DNA of 7,053 nt from an uncultured Erysipelotrichaceae bacterium (GTDB lineage: Bacteria > Bacillota_I > Bacilli_A > Erysipelotrichales > Erysipelotrichaceae). Location of the stretch: contig CACZPD010000072.1 of NCBI GenBank assembly GCA_902782955.1, forward strand, positions 1 to 7,053, in the 5' to 3' direction. How positions within the stretch are numbered: position 1 is the first letter of the stretch; each line of letters starts with the position of its first letter. Below, piece after piece: positions 5,439 to 7,053 of the stretch. Below the pieces are notes generated by a model that did not search any database, was not told the origin of the DNA, and saw nothing but the letters and a program-made list of their open reading frames with translations. The position numbers and the translations under genes were made by a program.

Positions 5439-6851
5439 TTATCTTTCAAACAGGCGGAGCAGTTTCATTTTGTATTCCGCATTTTTACCGGAATAGGGAT
5501 GTTCCCGCAGCGGAAGGTTGAAGAACCTGCTGCCGTACAGTACTGTCGAAGGATGCGTGAATTCCCGGAAACCCCATTCGCCGTGATAAGCGCCCATACC
5601 GGAATGACCTGTACCGTTGAACGGGACACCTTTTACCATCAGATGATTGCAGACTTCATTGACACAGCCTCCTCCGTACTGCTGCGAAGACATGACGGAT
5701 TCCGCCCATTTACGGTCTTTCGTAAACAGATACAGCGCAAGGCCGTGTTCCCTGCCGGCGATCGTACCGAGCAGGTCCGAAATCTCCTCATCCTTATATG
5801 GCACGACCGGAAGAAGCGGTGAGAACAGTTCATGCCTGACGACAGGCTCATCTATGCTGACGGGATACAGGATGGTTGGCGCGTATTTCAGCGTATCCCT
5901 GTTTCCGTATCCTCCGTATACGATCCTGCCGCGGTATTGTTCCGCTTCATAGGAACATCTGCCATAAGCCGCTTCAGAGATCAGTTTCGGGTATTCCGGA
6001 TTGTTTACCGCATTGCCGATCTGGCGGGTAAACTCTTTTTTCAGTTCCTCAATAAACCGGTCGGCGACCTCTTCCGCTACGGCTACCTGGTTGATATTGA
6101 TACAGATCTGTCCTGCATTCAGGAGCTTGAAGAACGCGATCTTCCTTGCTGCGTCTTTTATGTCAGCGTCCTTCCGGACAATACACCAGTTTCCTGTTTC
6201 ACCGCCAAGTTCCAGGCCTACGGGCGTGAGGTTTTCTGCCGCGCATGCCATGACATGTCTGCCGACTTTGGGTGATCCTGTATAAAAGATCTTGTCAAAG
6301 CGTTCTTTGAGACACAGATCTGCAATGTCATGCCCGCCGCTGATTACCGTACAATATTCAGCAGGAAAGGTATTTTCTATGATCTTTTCAATTACGGCAG
6401 TGCTCGCTGACGATTTGGAACTCGGTTTGATCACAGCTGTATTCCCTGCCGCTATGGACGCGGCAAGAACACCGAATGTCAGGAGAAACGGGAAATTGAA
6501 CGGGCTGATGATCAGACATGTACCATAAGGCATCTTATACACTTTTGTGATCATGCTCGGAAAACATGCTGCACCGCTGTAATGAACCTCAGGACGGGAC
6601 CATTTTTTCAGATGATGCAGGGCTTCGTTGATTTCAACGATCGACGGACCGATGTCCGTAAGATACCCTTCTGTCGCCGTTCTGCCCAGATCGGTTTCCA
6701 ATGCCTTCTCGATCTCTTCTTCATATGCGAGCATGCTCATTTTCAGGCGCACCAGCTGTTCTTTCCGCCAGGAAATATCCAGTGTCTGTCCGCTTTCAAA
6801 ATACGCTCTCTGGCCGTTTACTGCCGCATGAATTGTTTCTTTGTTCCACAT
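5439..6851 (-). CDS. Aldehyde dehydrogenase, class-3-like
   Basis: This 470-residue NAD(P)-dependent aldehyde dehydrogenase would oxidise an aldehyde to its acid in the cytoplasm; the substrate cannot be told. The oxyanion Asn119 is in SPFNFP. The cofactor-binding segment VIKPSSKSS is at 140-148 and FYTGSPKVG at 189-197. The general base Glu214 is in LELGG, and the catalytic Cys250 in NAGQIC. The EXF-type motif HELFSPLLPV is at 340-349. The C-terminal PFNGTGHSGMGAYHG (410-424) followed by FTHP is characteristic of the short class 3 / coniferyl-type group, as is the total length. Two catalytic-loop motifs differ from common members: LELGGETGNW rather than LELGGKSP, and QICININ after the active-site run. 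AGGTGA lies 6 bases before the ATG. It follows a small ORF by 19 bases, suggesting one operon. No simple terminator directly follows; the hairpin near 5078-5141 may serve. Confidence 0.92.
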   Translation of the reverse strand: MWNKETIHAAVNGQRAYFESGQTLDISWRKEQLVRLKMSMLAYEEEIEKALETDLGRTATEGYLTDIGPSIVEINEALHHLKKWSRPEVHYSGAACFPSMITKVYKMPYGTCLIISPFNFPFLLTFGVLAASIAAGNTAVIKPSSKSSASTAVIEKIIENTFPAEYCTVISGGHDIADLCLKERFDKIFYTGSPKVGRHVMACAAENLTPVGLELGGETGNWCIVRKDADIKDAARKIAFFKLLNAGQICININQVAVAEEVADRFIEELKKEFTRQIGNAVNNPEYPKLISEAAYGRCSYEAEQYRGRIVYGGYGNRDTLKYAPTILYPVSIDEPVVRHELFSPLLPVVPYKDEEISDLLGTIAGREHGLALYLFTKDRKWAESVMSSQQYGGGCVNEVCNHLMVKGVPFNGTGHSGMGAYHGEWGFREFTHPSTVLYGSRFFNLPLREHPYSGKNAEYKMKLLRLFER

Positions 6852-6870
6852 ATATAATCACCTGCCTGTT

Positions 6871-7044
6871 TTATGACTGCTGCCGGGTAACAGCTTTCTT
6901 AAAGTTCCTGAATAAAGAACGGATCTCATCGTCCTTCTGTGTTTTATTGCCATATCTTTCCCGCATCCAAATCTCACGGATCCTGCCTGTATCCCGGTTC
7001 CGGAATCGCTCCCATGCTTTCTGCTCGACATCCAGAGAAGTCAT
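6871..7044 (-). CDS. Small hypothetical protein, Trp/Arg-rich, unrecognised
   Basis: A 57-residue ORF starts at ATG 7044, preceded by GAGG at 7050-7053 with 5 bases between, and stops 19 bases before the aldehyde dehydrogenase gene. The frame is still open at the window edge, so it could instead be the tail of a longer protein. The product is hydrophilic and strongly basic, with Trp at 11 and 26, many Arg, and predicted helical character. It has no Cys, signal peptide or membrane segment. A segment reading AWERF, then TGRI, loosely recalls short Firmicutes proteins with an AWxxF...TGxxxDYL pattern, but that is only a vague likeness and no function is proposed. Tight spacing and same strand suggest co-transcription with the dehydrogenase. 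Confidence 0.55.
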   Translation of the reverse strand: MTSLDVEQKAWERFRNRDTGRIREIWMRERYGNKTQKDDEIRSLFRNFKKAVTRQQS

Positions 7045-7053
7045 ATAATCCTC

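Noticed and set aside
5346..5822. 158-codon + strand open frame across the 3' end of the dehydrogenase gene
   Set aside because: It is opposite a strongly conserved enzyme gene, has no family resemblance and no good ribosome binding site, so it is a shadow frame.

Overview
The window looks like a core-chromosome segment of a low-to-mid G+C Firmicute (Bacillota). The evidence is the smc-ftsY-ylxM gene order, YlxM itself (a Firmicutes-type SRP-associated protein), strong GGAGG-type ribosome binding sites, and a NrnA-type DHH nanoRNase of the kind Firmicutes use. An Erysipelotrichia-like lineage is a guess from overall flavour only. Coding regions are fairly balanced in base composition, while the large non-coding gap is clearly A+T richer.

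Left block (1-3979, + strand): five genes run head to tail with stop/start overlaps at most junctions. They are the 3' end of smc (chromosome condensation ATPase), ftsY (SRP receptor GTPase), ylxM (SRP-associated helix-turn-helix protein), ackA (acetate kinase) and an nrnA-like DHH/DHHA1 phosphoesterase. No promoter or terminator is visible inside the block, so it reads as one operon joining chromosome segregation, membrane protein targeting, acetate/ATP metabolism and RNA end-decay. ffh, the usual gene after ylxM, is absent, and no pta lies beside ackA.

Middle (3980-4377, + strand): a self-contained HU (hup) unit with a good sigma-A-type promoter, a short leader, a 93-residue protein and an intrinsic terminator with a GAAA tetraloop.

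Gap (4378-5438): about 1.06 kb without a credible gene, lying between the convergent hup and aldehyde dehydrogenase genes. It holds a perfect CRP/FNR-style palindrome with no obvious target gene, other short palindromes, a 4823-4916 stretch whose inverted repeats cross like a pseudoknot or a pair of alternative folds, and three consecutive hairpins at 5078-5267, of which two are followed by T-rich runs on the + strand. This is the most likely place for an undescribed RNA. No known RNA family was recognised, and chance repeats in A+T-rich DNA remain a serious alternative.

Right block (5439-7053, - strand): a 57-codon unrecognised ORF and, 19 bases downstream, a class-3-like aldehyde dehydrogenase with intact catalytic Cys, Glu and Asn. 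Both have ribosome binding sites, and they are probably co-transcribed from a promoter beyond the right edge.
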